A DNA stretch of 64,000 bases from contig PHBJ01000007.1 of the NCBI GenBank assembly GCA_002840555.1, positions 1 to 64,000 of the forward strand. Reading direction: 5' to 3'. Source of the DNA: Deltaproteobacteria bacterium HGW-Deltaproteobacteria-13. Lineage in GTDB: Bacteria; Desulfobacterota; Syntrophia; Syntrophales; Smithellaceae. Shown here piece after piece: positions 27,267 to 35,952 of this stretch. The number at the start of each line of letters is the position of its first letter. The stretch's first letter is position 1. Position numbers and translations under genes: made by a program. Below the pieces are notes generated by a model. The model saw only the letters and a list, made by a program, of their open reading frames with translations, was not told the origin of the DNA and did no database searches.

Positions 27267-27295
27267 TTGACAAAGTTTGCGCGCTTCGGTATAGC
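27267..27295 (+). promoter_or_regulatory. Promoter of tRNA-Met
   Basis: -35 TTGACA (27267-27272), 17-bp spacer, -10 TATAGC (27290-27295), followed by a GC-rich discriminator (GTGCCCC). It begins just after the stop of the beta-propeller protein gene. Confidence 0.75.
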
Positions 27296-27338
27296 GTGCC
27301 CCTATTAAAGTTCTTTGAGGCTTTTTTATTACCACGAA

Positions 27339-27415
27339 GGCGGTGTAGCTCAGATGGTTAGAGCATACGGCTCATATCCGTAGTGTCCGGGGTCCGATTC
27401 CCTGCACCGCCACCA
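27339..27415 (+). tRNA. tRNA-Met (CAT)
   Basis: 77 nt with encoded CCA. Acceptor GGCGGTG pairs with CACCGCC, and the anticodon loop CTCATAT gives CAU. The first acceptor pair G-C is formed normally, so it is not the initiator. The D arm matches elongator tRNA-Met, but tRNA-Ile2 (lysidine-modified CAU) cannot be wholly excluded by eye. Confidence 0.93.
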
Positions 27416-27420
27416 GTCAT

Positions 27421-27460
27421 AAAAAGGGCTTAGATATTTTATCTAAGCCCTTTTATTTTG
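27421..27460 (+). terminator. Terminator of tRNA-Met
   Basis: AAAAGGGCTTAGAT pairs perfectly with ATCTAAGCCCTTTT around a 4-base loop and continues into TTTTATTTTG. Six bases after the CCA end. Confidence 0.92.
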
Positions 27461-27515
27461 TCTTCCCTATCTTTTCATGCCTTGCATCCGGCGGCTTAGC
27501 CATCGCAAGGGCAAA

Positions 27516-27556
27516 CAAAAAAAGGCCCCATAACCATACAGCAGTAATGGGGCCTT
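27516..27556 (-). terminator. Terminator of the OmpA-like gene
   Basis: AAGGCCCCAT and ATGGGGCCTT form a 10-bp stem, and on the minus strand the stem is followed by TTTTTTTG. It lies 37 bp after the stop of the OmpA-like gene. Confidence 0.88.
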
Positions 27557-27592
27557 CGTGATCTCCGGTATTCTTTAAAAACTCACAATAAC

Positions 27593-28072
27593 TTATTTCG
27601 TTATCGCTTTGATGACAGCCTGAACTCTACGGTTCTTCTGACGGCCTTCTTCCGTGCTATTGCTGGCAATCGGTTTAGTCAGTCCATAACCGACAGCTGT
27701 CAGGCGGGATGCCTTTATCCCAAAATTGTTGATCAGGTATTGCCGGACACTGTTTGCGCGGGCCTGAGAAAGCTTTTTATTGTATTCTGCTGTGTCGACA
27801 TTGTCTGTATGGCCTTCAATCACGGCAGTTGTATTGGGATATTTTTTCATGAAATCGGCTACTTTTTTTATTTCACCACGATATTTTTCTTTAACAACAG
27901 ATTTGTCTGTATCGAATTCCACATTAAGAGCTATGGTAACTACACAGTTCGGGCAGTCGCTAATACTCGGGTCTACGGTCAATTCGGGCATACCACCGGC
28001 CCTTGCCGCCAGCGCTGTCGACGAGACAGCCATTAACATTACAACAATAGCTAAAATACCAATTTTCCTCAT
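27593..28072 (-). CDS. OmpA-family peptidoglycan-binding protein
   Basis: 159 residues. Signal peptide cleaved after about STALA, a short linker with a CPNC pair, then a C-terminal OmpA-like domain (about 45-157). VEFDTDKSVV, EGHTDNVDTAEYN, LSQARANSVRQYL and GRQKNRRVQ match the diaminopimelate-binding fold. No outer-membrane barrel and no lipobox, so probably periplasmic and cell-wall-associated. Own promoter and terminator: a single-gene unit. Confidence 0.92.
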   Translation of the reverse strand: MRKIGILAIVVMLMAVSSTALAARAGGMPELTVDPSISDCPNCVVTIALNVEFDTDKSVVKEKYRGEIKKVADFMKKYPNTTAVIEGHTDNVDTAEYNKKLSQARANSVRQYLINNFGIKASRLTAVGYGLTKPIASNSTEEGRQKNRRVQAVIKAITK

Positions 28073-28158
28073 AAGATTCTCCTTTCAAAATGACTTTTAA
28101 AAAAATGTTTATAAACTCTGATATTTTCAATACATCAGCTGTCAATAAATGATTGTAA

Positions 28159-28187
28159 ATAATACTAAAATTAATGATGCATGTCAA
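28159..28187 (-). promoter_or_regulatory. Promoter of the OmpA-like gene
   Basis: On the minus strand -35 TTGACA (28182-28187), 17-bp spacer, -10 TATTAT (28159-28164). It implies an 80-nt leader before the ATG. A second TTGACA lies about 45 bp further downstream with a weaker -10, so two start sites are possible. Confidence 0.75.
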
Positions 28188-28260
28188 AGGTATTCTTAAT
28201 CTTTCTAAGAATGATCAAGATTTTGCAGGATATTTTAAAATTGCTTTCCCGCTTTTTCTT

Positions 28261-28737
28261 CTAAATTTTTATTAATTTTGATTTAAAATCACGAGCGATA
28301 TCGCGGCGTTCTTCGCGCTGTTTGATATCCTGGCGGCGGTCGTAGAGTTTCTTGCCTTTACCGATGCCGATTTCCACTTTGACCTTACCATTCTTAAAAT
28401 AAAGCTTGAGGGGTACAAGAGCCAGGCCTTTTTCCCGTGATTGACCGTAGAGTTTTCTAATTTCTCTTTTATGCAGAAGCAGTTTGCGCGGCCTCAGTGG
28501 TTCATGATTAAAACGGTTGCCATGATCGTAATGGCTGATATGCATCTCGCGCAGATAGACCTCATCGTCTTTAACGACGGCGTAACTGTCTTTAAGATTC
28601 GCCTTCCCGGCGCGCAGGGCCTTAACTTCCGTCCCGGATAAAACCATACCGGCCTCGTAAATATCGCCGATGTCATAATTCATGCGCGCCGTCTTATTGG
28701 ACGCAATCAGTTTTTGTGCGGTATTTTCTTTTGCCAT
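28261..28737 (-). CDS. smpB: SsrA-binding protein SmpB
   Basis: 158 residues, normal length. [39 protein letters not shown] and the basic C-terminal tail [17 protein letters not shown] are all typical. Delivers tmRNA to stalled ribosomes. No Shine-Dalgarno is apparent before the ATG. tmRNA itself is not in the window. Confidence 0.96.
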   Translation of the reverse strand: MAKENTAQKLIASNKTARMNYDIGDIYEAGMVLSGTEVKALRAGKANLKDSYAVVKDDEVYLREMHISHYDHGNRFNHEPLRPRKLLLHKREIRKLYGQSREKGLALVPLKLYFKNGKVKVEIGIGKGKKLYDRRQDIKQREERRDIARDFKSKLIKI

Positions 28738-28772
28738 GATTCAATTTTACATTAAAATGTGTTTAAAGCCAT

Positions 28773-29528
28773 TCATTTTTTCTGTTCCGACAGCAAATAG
28801 TCCGGTTTTACATGGCTCATCGCCCTGTAAAGATTATCGCGAATTTCTTTATTATCCCGCTCCAGTTCATTCAGAAGATTCTTAATATAAACCCTCTTCG
28901 AGGTAAGGCTTGTGGGACAATCATTTTTGAACACGGGAATTTGACGTTCCTGGCTGTATTTCTTCACCAGCTCTTCCCGCAAATAAGCCAGGGGACGGAT
29001 AATGTGCAGTTTACCGCCGAATATTTTCTGATTGGGCATCATGGTGCTGATTTCCCGTCCGTAAAACATATTAAGCAACAATGTTTCGATGATGTCATCG
29101 CGATGATGCGCGAAGGCGATTTTATTGCAGCCTTCGGTTTCGGCGATTTCAAAAATTCTTTTGCGTCTCAATCTGGAGCATAAAAAACAGGGATTCTTTT
29201 TATTAAAATCAGAATGCGCCAGGTTGCCGATATCCGTTTTTTCCATCACATAGCGATAATTATTTTCCTGCAAATATTTTTCCAATGAATCATAGGATTG
29301 ATAGGTCGGATCAAAACCCATATCGATATTAACGGCGATAAAAGAAAACCGGGGAACAAAAATCATGGGTGAATCCAGCAAATCAAGCAGAGCGAGACTA
29401 TCCGCTCCACCGGAGACGCCGATCAACACCTTGTCCCCTTCGGCAATCATTTTGTAATCCAATATTGCTTTTTCCAGCCATTTTTTTAAATGGCGAAACA
29501 GTTTGGTATCTTTATGAGATATATTCAT
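28773..29528 (-). CDS. TtcA-like PP-loop ATPase (tRNA 2-thiolation family)
   Basis: About 251 residues. The ATP-pyrophosphatase loop is GVSGGADSLAL. NPCFLCSRLRRKRI holds a C-x2-C pair, and the C-terminal half has DCPTS with one further cysteine; together these resemble the cysteine set used by TtcA enzymes to hold an iron-sulfur cluster. AFAHHRDDIIETLLLN is a family block. Likely modifies tRNA (2-thiocytidine 32 or a related site). An upstream TTG would add 21 residues; the ATG at 29528 was chosen because the conserved part starts soon after. Divergent from the kinase gene. Confidence 0.85.
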   Translation of the reverse strand: MNISHKDTKLFRHLKKWLEKAILDYKMIAEGDKVLIGVSGGADSLALLDLLDSPMIFVPRFSFIAVNIDMGFDPTYQSYDSLEKYLQENNYRYVMEKTDIGNLAHSDFNKKNPCFLCSRLRRKRIFEIAETEGCNKIAFAHHRDDIIETLLLNMFYGREISTMMPNQKIFGGKLHIIRPLAYLREELVKKYSQERQIPVFKNDCPTSLTSKRVYIKNLLNELERDNKEIRDNLYRAMSHVKPDYLLSEQKK

Positions 29529-29613
29529 CCGCCAACTAATTCCCCGTTGAAAAATTCCATTTTGAAAAACTATCCCTATATGACTTATCAAACAGAATCA
29601 AGATACTTCAAAT

Positions 29614-29665
29614 ATTGCCAATCCGGCAATAAATATATTGACTTTATATTTTTCGAGATTATAAT
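29614..29665 (+). promoter_or_regulatory. Promoter of the signalling genes, with upstream inverted repeat
   Basis: -35 TTGACT (29638-29643), 16-bp spacer, -10 TATAAT (29660-29665). Just upstream, ATTGCC and GGCAAT (29614-29630) form a perfect 6-bp inverted repeat with a 5-base centre, a possible regulator site. The leader to the kinase ATG is about 160 nt and shows no obvious structured RNA. Confidence 0.6.
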
Positions 29666-29829
29666 TTAAAAGCAAGCAAATCAAAGTAGTTATCGCAACT
29701 TTTTTATCGAATCTCATTATCATGCGTCGGGGACTTAATGCTTCAGATATTCATTGATCAGCTCATTATTGGCAGCGCTCCTGCAAAAATCGTCGTTATC
29801 CTTAACCGAACATAAAGGAAAATTGCGCG

Positions 29830-32800
29830 ATGAAAAATACCCCCCCTAGCAAATCCATAAACAAAAAGCAGGTTGCGGCTTCAAAACCCCTCCCCCGTCT
29901 TAAAAAAAAATCTTCATTGTCAAATAAAAATAAGCACGAAAAAGAGAAACCTCGATTAAGAAATACTGTTTTATCAGGCAAGCCAACAGGAATCAGAGTT
30001 ATTCGCGACAGCACCGAACGCAAGCTTAGGGAAGATGCGCTCAAAGAAATGGAATTAAAATTCAAAACCATATTTGATTCCGCATCAGATGGAATTCTCA
30101 TCGCGCGGATCAGTGACAAAAAGCTTGCCACCGCTAATAAAAAAATATGCGCCATGCTGGGCTATACAGAAGAGGAACTGCTGAGGCTGGGCATAGGTGA
30201 TATTCATCCGGCGGAATCTATGCCGAACGTTGAAGATCAATTTGAAAAACTTTTGAGAAAAGAAATATCGATCGCCCGCGATATCCCTGTAATGAGAAAA
30301 GATAAAACCGTGTTTTTTGCAGATGTGAGCGCTTCGCCGATTACTTTAGAAGGGAAGAAATGTCTCCTGGGTATTTTCAGGGATGTCACTGATCGTAAAC
30401 GGGCGGAGGAAGCGCTTCTTCGCTCCGAAGAGGATTATAAATCACTCTTTGAGCAGAGTGTTGATGGTATCATCATCACGGTTCAATCCCGTATCGTTAT
30501 GGCCAATCATGCCTTCTGCGCTATGCGCCGTCTTCCTCTTGAAAAAGTAATAGGCACGAACGCGCTTGATCTCCTTTGCCCGGAAGATCGGAAAACAGCT
30601 GAGCAAAGATGGAGGAAGATAAAATCCGGCGAACAATTATTGTCCGAAAGCAACATTTATAAAGCCTTGCGCTGGGATGGTTCGGTTGCATGGGTAGACT
30701 TGCGAAGCAAGGTGATCGAATGGGAGGGGAAACCGGCGTTTCAGACCATTATCCGCAACATTACCGACCGCATACTTGCGGAAGGAGAATTGAATAAGGC
30801 CATCCTGTTCAACAAGGCCATCTTCGACAGCATTCCGGGCATTCTTTACCTCTATGATGATACGGGTCATTTAGTTCACTGGAACAAACAAAATGAAGAC
30901 GTAACAGGTTATTCCGGTGAAGAACTCCGCAAAATGCACGTGCTGGACTGGTTCGGCGGCCGTGAACCGGATACATCCATTGTCAGCAACGGTATATCCG
31001 AGGTGATGACAAAAGGGCAAGCTGTAATCGAGGCCAGTATTATCGCCAAAGACGGACGTCTGATTCCTATGATTTTAACCGGAGTAAAACTTAACCTTGA
31101 CGGCAAGAGCCATCTTCTCGGTATCGGCATTGATATCACCGAGCGCAAAAAGACAGAGGAATCACTGCGGGAAAATGAAGAACGTTTAAGGGGCATCACC
31201 CAAAATTTACCGGGGGTTATTTATCAGTTCTATGCAAAAGGCAATGGTGAATACCATGTCACCTATCTCAGTGAACCTTTTAATGAATTTGCAGAAATAC
31301 TGTCAAAAGCGGAAGCGGAAAATGTGGATGCTGTCTTCTCTGACTTTTTTTCGCGTATCCATGATGAAGACAAGGAGAGATTTCTCACATCCATTAAAGA
31401 GTCGGTTGAATCTTCATCCCGCTGGAATTTTGAAGGCCGGGTATTGACCAAGTCGGGTCAATTGATCTGGTTTCAGGGATTGTCCGTGCCGACTCGCGTT
31501 GATGATAAATTAGTCTTTGACGGGATTATATTGAACATCACAGAACGCAAGCTGGCCGAGGAAGGCTTTTTGCGGGAAAGTAACTTCAGCCGGGCTGCTT
31601 TTGACAGTCTGAACGCACTGTTTTACATGTATGATGACCAGGGGCGTTTCATCCGGTGGAATAAATATTTTACCACAATCACCGGGTATTCGGATGAGGA
31701 ACTCGCCCGCATGACGCCATTGGATGTTGTCTTGGAAAACGAGCGGGAATTTTTGCAGTGTGCTATGGAAAAGGTTTTAACGTCTAAATATGTTTCCGCC
31801 GAATTAAGCATTGTCTGCAAGGATGGCACGGTCATACCGCATTTCTTAACCGGAAATTTAATTGAATTCGACAATAAGCCCTGCGTAATCGGCATGGGCC
31901 TTGATATCACCGAACGCAAGAAGGCGGAGGAGGAATTACAGTCATGGATGCGTCGATACGAAATGGTCGTGGCGGCATCGGGCCAGGTTGCGTATGAATA
32001 CATTGTGCCCACTGGTCACATCACATGGGGTTCCAGTATCGAAAAGGTTCTCGGATACACTATAGAAGAGATCAGTGGTGGCTTTATCCAATGGCGGACA
32101 TTGCTTCATCCTGAGGACAGGGAAGCGACTATGGCAGCTTTGGACGCTGCCGAGAAGTCTTGTGCCTACTGGGATGCCCAATACCGTATGCAACACAAGC
32201 GGGGCGATTACGTCTGGATCAGGGATCGCGGGTTCTTTCTTCCTGATGCTGAGGGCAGGGCCTATTGCCAACTTGGCATGATGGAGGATATCACCGAACA
32301 CAAGAAGATAGAGGAAACACTTCTTTTTATCAAAAAAGCGGTGGAAGGTTCAAGCGATGCCATTGGAATGGCAGATGCGCAGGGCAATCACTTCTATCAG
32401 AACAAAGCATTTAACGATCTTTTGGGATATACAGCGGAAGAACTTGGTACTTCCGGAGTGGCGTCAACCGTTTACGCAGATCAGGATGTCGCCCGCAATG
32501 TATTTGAAACAATCATGAATGGAGGCTCCTGGAGCGGAGAAGTAGAGGATATAACAAAGGATGGCCGTAGAATAACAGTTCTGCTTCGCGCAGATGCTAT
32601 CAAGGATGAAAAAGGGAAAATTCTCGGACTTTTAGCATTAAACACGGATATCACCGAACGCAAGAAAGCGGAAGAAGAAATCCGCCGTCTTAACGAGTCT
32701 CTCGAGCAGCGCGTGCGTGAACGCACTACCGAATTGGAAGCTTTTTCGTATTCGGTCTCTCACGACCTGCGAGCGCCTTTAAGAACAATTGATGGATTCA

Positions 32801-33393
32801 GTCAGGCGCTTTTGGAAGATTATGAAAACATGCTGGACGTTCAGGGCAAGGATTATCTTAAGAGAATCAGAGCATCCACTAAGTTGATGGCGGAACTGAT
32901 CGAAGATCTGCTGAAGCTTTCCAGAATCACGCGTTCGGAAATGGATATTGTGCCGGTGAACCTGACGCGAATGGCCCTATCCGTCATGGATAAATTGCAG
33001 AAATCTCAACCGCAACGGCTGGTTAATATAAAAATTGCCGACTCTCTGCAGGATTTGGGAGACCCGAGATTAATCCGCATTGTTCTGGAAAACCTGTTCG
33101 GCAATGCGTGGAAATTCACAGAGAAAAAGAAAATAGCCGAAATCGAGTTCGGATTAACCATAATAGACAAGAAAAAAGTTTATTTTATTCGTGATAATGG
33201 AGCCGGTTTTGACATGGAATACGCGGATAAATTGTTCGCTCCTTTTCAGCGTCTGCATCATGTTGAAGAATATCCGGGCACGGGCATTGGTCTGGCCACC
33301 GTGAAACGTATTATTCATCGCCACGGAGGCACTGTCTGGGCGAAAGGTAAACCCGGCCAGGGTGCAACTTTTTGCTTCACTCTCCAGGAATGA
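29830..33393 (+). CDS. Multi-PAS sensor histidine kinase (seven PAS domains)
   Basis: 1187 residues with no transmembrane segment, so cytosolic. After a Lys/Pro-rich start and a lone PAC-like fragment (RDSTERKLRED), seven PAS units follow. Each closes with a D-[IV]-T-[DE]-[RH] signature, ending near residues 188, 311, 435, 569, 692, 820 and 940. Then comes a HisKA domain with the phospho-acceptor His978 in SVSHDLRAPLR, and a HATPase domain with ENLFGNAWKF, DNGAGFDM and GTGIGLATVKRI. PAS3 and PAS5 resemble each other, suggesting internal duplication. No receiver domain is fused; the two receiver proteins downstream are the obvious partners. Ligands are unknown. Confidence 0.93.
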   Translation: MKNTPPSKSINKKQVAASKPLPRLKKKSSLSNKNKHEKEKPRLRNTVLSGKPTGIRVIRDSTERKLREDALKEMELKFKTIFDSASDGILIARISDKKLATANKKICAMLGYTEEELLRLGIGDIHPAESMPNVEDQFEKLLRKEISIARDIPVMRKDKTVFFADVSASPITLEGKKCLLGIFRDVTDRKRAEEALLRSEEDYKSLFEQSVDGIIITVQSRIVMANHAFCAMRRLPLEKVIGTNALDLLCPEDRKTAEQRWRKIKSGEQLLSESNIYKALRWDGSVAWVDLRSKVIEWEGKPAFQTIIRNITDRILAEGELNKAILFNKAIFDSIPGILYLYDDTGHLVHWNKQNEDVTGYSGEELRKMHVLDWFGGREPDTSIVSNGISEVMTKGQAVIEASIIAKDGRLIPMILTGVKLNLDGKSHLLGIGIDITERKKTEESLRENEERLRGITQNLPGVIYQFYAKGNGEYHVTYLSEPFNEFAEILSKAEAENVDAVFSDFFSRIHDEDKERFLTSIKESVESSSRWNFEGRVLTKSGQLIWFQGLSVPTRVDDKLVFDGIILNITERKLAEEGFLRESNFSRAAFDSLNALFYMYDDQGRFIRWNKYFTTITGYSDEELARMTPLDVVLENEREFLQCAMEKVLTSKYVSAELSIVCKDGTVIPHFLTGNLIEFDNKPCVIGMGLDITERKKAEEELQSWMRRYEMVVAASGQVAYEYIVPTGHITWGSSIEKVLGYTIEEISGGFIQWRTLLHPEDREATMAALDAAEKSCAYWDAQYRMQHKRGDYVWIRDRGFFLPDAEGRAYCQLGMMEDITEHKKIEETLLFIKKAVEGSSDAIGMADAQGNHFYQNKAFNDLLGYTAEELGTSGVASTVYADQDVARNVFETIMNGGSWSGEVEDITKDGRRITVLLRADAIKDEKGKILGLLALNTDITERKKAEEEIRRLNESLEQRVRERTTELEAFSYSVSHDLRAPLRTIDGFSQALLEDYENMLDVQGKDYLKRIRASTKLMAELIEDLLKLSRITRSEMDIVPVNLTRMALSVMDKLQKSQPQRLVNIKIADSLQDLGDPRLIRIVLENLFGNAWKFTEKKKIAEIEFGLTIIDKKKVYFIRDNGAGFDMEYADKLFAPFQRLHHVEEYPGTGIGLATVKRIIHRHGGTVWAKGKPGQGATFCFTLQE

Positions 33394-33542
33394 TAATGCT
33401 CAGAGGGATCCTTTGTTAAACAGAACCATGACACTAAGATTTAAAGACCATTCTGAAGATGATATTGAGATGAAGCCCGGTGCATTCAGAAATCGCAAGA
33501 TTAACGAAGCATCTTTCTCATTAATTTAAAGGAGATGATCTC

Positions 33543-35300
33543 ATGGCCACTTTGCTTCGCGTTCTGATCGTGGATGACTCGGAAGATGATACCAGCCTGA
33601 TAATACGTAAATTGAGCAGCGGAGGCTACGATCCGAAATGGGAAAGGATTGACACCCATGAAGCCATGAAAAGCGCTCTGGAGAGGCAGGAATGGGATAT
33701 TATTCTCTGTGACTATAAAATGCCCAATTTCAGCGCGCCCGCAGCCCTGAAACTTGCCCAGGAAAAGAACATAGATATTCCTTTTATTATCGTTTCCGGC
33801 GCTATTGGAGAGGACACTGCCGTGGCAGCGATGAAATCCGGCGCACACGATTACCTGATGAAGGACAAACTCGCCAAGCTTGTTGTTGCGGTGGAAAGAG
33901 AAATCCGCGAAGCAAAAATCCGACGGGAGAAAAAGAAGACTGAAGAAATGCTGGAAATGAGCAGAGAAAACTTCCGTCATTCCCTTGATGATTCTCCACT
34001 GGGCGTGCGTATTGTCACGGCCGCCGGCGAATTAATCTACGCCAATCAGGAAATTTTAAATATATACGGTTACGACAGTTTTGAAGAGCTGAAAAATACT
34101 CCCCAGAAAGAGAGATACACCCCGGAGTCCTATGCCGAATATGAAATAAGAAAAGGAAAGAGAAAACGCGGCGAAAACGTTTCGTCAAATTATGAAATAA
34201 GCATCATCCGCAAGGATGGAAAAATCCGCAATCTGGAAGTTTTTCGCAAGCAGGTGCTGTGGAACGGAGAGATACAATTTCAGGCCCTCTACAATGATAT
34301 TACCAAACGCAAACAGGCCGAAAAAAATTTACGGGACAGTGAAGAACGTTATCGCATCGTCGTGGAAAACGCCCATGAATCCATTATCATCACGGATGAA
34401 ATGAAAGTCGTTTTTGCCAATACCGCCGCGGCGGAAAATACCGGCTATTCCATAGAAAAATTAACATCGGGAGAGTTTACAAAGGTTATCCATCCGGATG
34501 ACATTCCGATGGTCAGTGATTATCACACCAGAAGATTGAAGGGTGAAGAAGTCCCGTCCGTTTATTCTTTCAGAATTATTTGCCAGGATGGAACTGTGAA
34601 ATGGGCGGAGCTCAATGCGACATTGATTCAATGGGAGAAAAAACCGGCCACCCTGAATTTTTTAAAGGATATCACCGAACGCAAGCTACTGGATGAGGAA
34701 CGCTCTGAAGGTTATAAGCGGACAAAGGAAACTCTGGACGCCACGGTAAATTCAATCGCCATGATTGTGGAAACGAGAGATCCTTACACGACCGGCCATC
34801 AATTGCGCGTATCTCATCTGGCGAGGGATATCGCCACGGAAATGAATTTGACCATTGATCAGAAGGAATTCATCGCCACAGCGGCAATCATACATGACAT
34901 CGGCAAGTTGTCCATTCCATCGGAAATTCTCAGCAAACCGACTAAACTGACTGAGTTGGAATTTGAATTAATAAAAACACATTCTCAATCGGGATACAAT
35001 ATTCTGAAGGATATTAAATTCCCCTGGCCGGTGGCCACTGTCATTCTGCAGCACCATGAACGGATGAATGGATCCGGTTATCCACAAAAGCTGAAAGGAA
35101 AAGATATTCTTCTGGAGTCGAGAATCGTGGCCGTTGCCGACGTTGTGGAGGCCATCTCTTCTCACCGTCCCTATCGGCCGACCCTGGGAATTAATTTTGC
35201 TCTTGATGAAATTTCCAGGAACCGGGGCACTCTTTATGACGAAAAGGTTGTGGACGCCTGTCTGAGATTATTCCGGAATAAAAAGTATACATTGAGTTAA
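33543..35300 (+). CDS. Response regulator with PAS domains and HD-GYP output
   Basis: 585 residues. Receiver at about 1-125 (VDDSEDD acidic pair, phospho-acceptor Asp in LCDYKMP, conserved Ser and Lys in IVSG and MKD). Two PAS domains follow at about 140-255 and 265-385, ending DITKRKQAE and DITERKLLDE, then HD-GYP at about 395-580. Catalytic motifs are present: HDIGKLSIP (His451), ILQHHERMNGSGYP and ADVVEAISSHRPY. HD-GYP proteins hydrolyse cyclic di-GMP to GMP. The Shine-Dalgarno GGAG lies before ATG. The gap of 150 bp after the kinase holds no convincing gene. Confidence 0.94.
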   Translation: MATLLRVLIVDDSEDDTSLIIRKLSSGGYDPKWERIDTHEAMKSALERQEWDIILCDYKMPNFSAPAALKLAQEKNIDIPFIIVSGAIGEDTAVAAMKSGAHDYLMKDKLAKLVVAVEREIREAKIRREKKKTEEMLEMSRENFRHSLDDSPLGVRIVTAAGELIYANQEILNIYGYDSFEELKNTPQKERYTPESYAEYEIRKGKRKRGENVSSNYEISIIRKDGKIRNLEVFRKQVLWNGEIQFQALYNDITKRKQAEKNLRDSEERYRIVVENAHESIIITDEMKVVFANTAAAENTGYSIEKLTSGEFTKVIHPDDIPMVSDYHTRRLKGEEVPSVYSFRIICQDGTVKWAELNATLIQWEKKPATLNFLKDITERKLLDEERSEGYKRTKETLDATVNSIAMIVETRDPYTTGHQLRVSHLARDIATEMNLTIDQKEFIATAAIIHDIGKLSIPSEILSKPTKLTELEFELIKTHSQSGYNILKDIKFPWPVATVILQHHERMNGSGYPQKLKGKDILLESRIVAVADVVEAISSHRPYRPTLGINFALDEISRNRGTLYDEKVVDACLRLFRNKKYTLS

Positions 35301-35340
35301 ATAACGCTCAGGTTTATGATGAATAAAATGAGGTAAAATT

Positions 35341-35766
35341 ATGACCGGTTTGCTTCGTGTTTTAATTGTCGATGATTCGGATAATGACGCCAGCCTGATT
35401 ATACGCAAACTCCATGATGAAGGCTACGATCCGAAAGCGGAAAGAGTGGACACAGCGGAGGCCATGAAAAGAGCCCTCGAACACGGGGAGTGGGATATTA
35501 TTCTCTGCGACTATAAAATGCCTCTTTTCAGCGTTCATGCGGCGCTGAAACTTGTCCAGGAGATGAAAATGGACATTCCCTTCATCCTTGTTTCCGGTGA
35601 GATCGGGGAAGACACCGCCATGGCCGCAGTGAAATCCGGCGCACACAACTATGTGATGAAGGGTGATCTATGCAAACTTGCCGTCACGATAAAAAAAGAG
35701 CTTAACGAAGCCCAAAAGCGCCGGAAGAAGAAAATTAAGGCTGAAACGCTGAAAGAAAATGATTAA
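35341..35766 (+). CDS. Single-domain response regulator
   Basis: 141 residues: one receiver and a short Lys-rich tail, with no output domain. The sequence follows the receiver of the preceding gene almost position for position (LLRVLIVDDS, DYKMP, VSGEIGEDTA, GAHNYVMKGD), so the two are recent paralogues. The acidic pair, phospho-Asp, Ser and Lys are all kept, so it should be phosphorylated. It may act as a phosphate sink or competitor for the kinase upstream, or pass the signal to an unlinked partner. Gap of 40 bp after the HD-GYP gene. Confidence 0.92.
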   Translation: MTGLLRVLIVDDSDNDASLIIRKLHDEGYDPKAERVDTAEAMKRALEHGEWDIILCDYKMPLFSVHAALKLVQEMKMDIPFILVSGEIGEDTAMAAVKSGAHNYVMKGDLCKLAVTIKKELNEAQKRRKKKIKAETLKEND

Positions 35767-35952
35767 ACATTCCGGCATCTCCTGAAGATTCTCTGAGGGG
35801 GAGAGCTTCATGAAATTCCGCAAAGGACGACAAACCGCGTGCTTTAATACCTGATATATTTCATCTTATCCAACTTTTTCACAACCTTTTTTCCCATTGC
35901 CAAGAATAACTTAATATGTTAGAAGAATTTTTTTGATTTGTGGTTATAAATT

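Noticed and set aside
27470-27516. CGCAAGGGCAAAC stretch resembling the 5' part of a c-di-GMP (GEMM) riboswitch
   Set aside because: The matching GACGCAAAGCC segment and second helix are absent, and it lies between two terminators, pointing toward no gene on its strand.
33428-33529. 33-codon frame between the kinase and the HD-GYP gene
   Set aside because: No Shine-Dalgarno and no domain; charged composition could be chance in a short frame.
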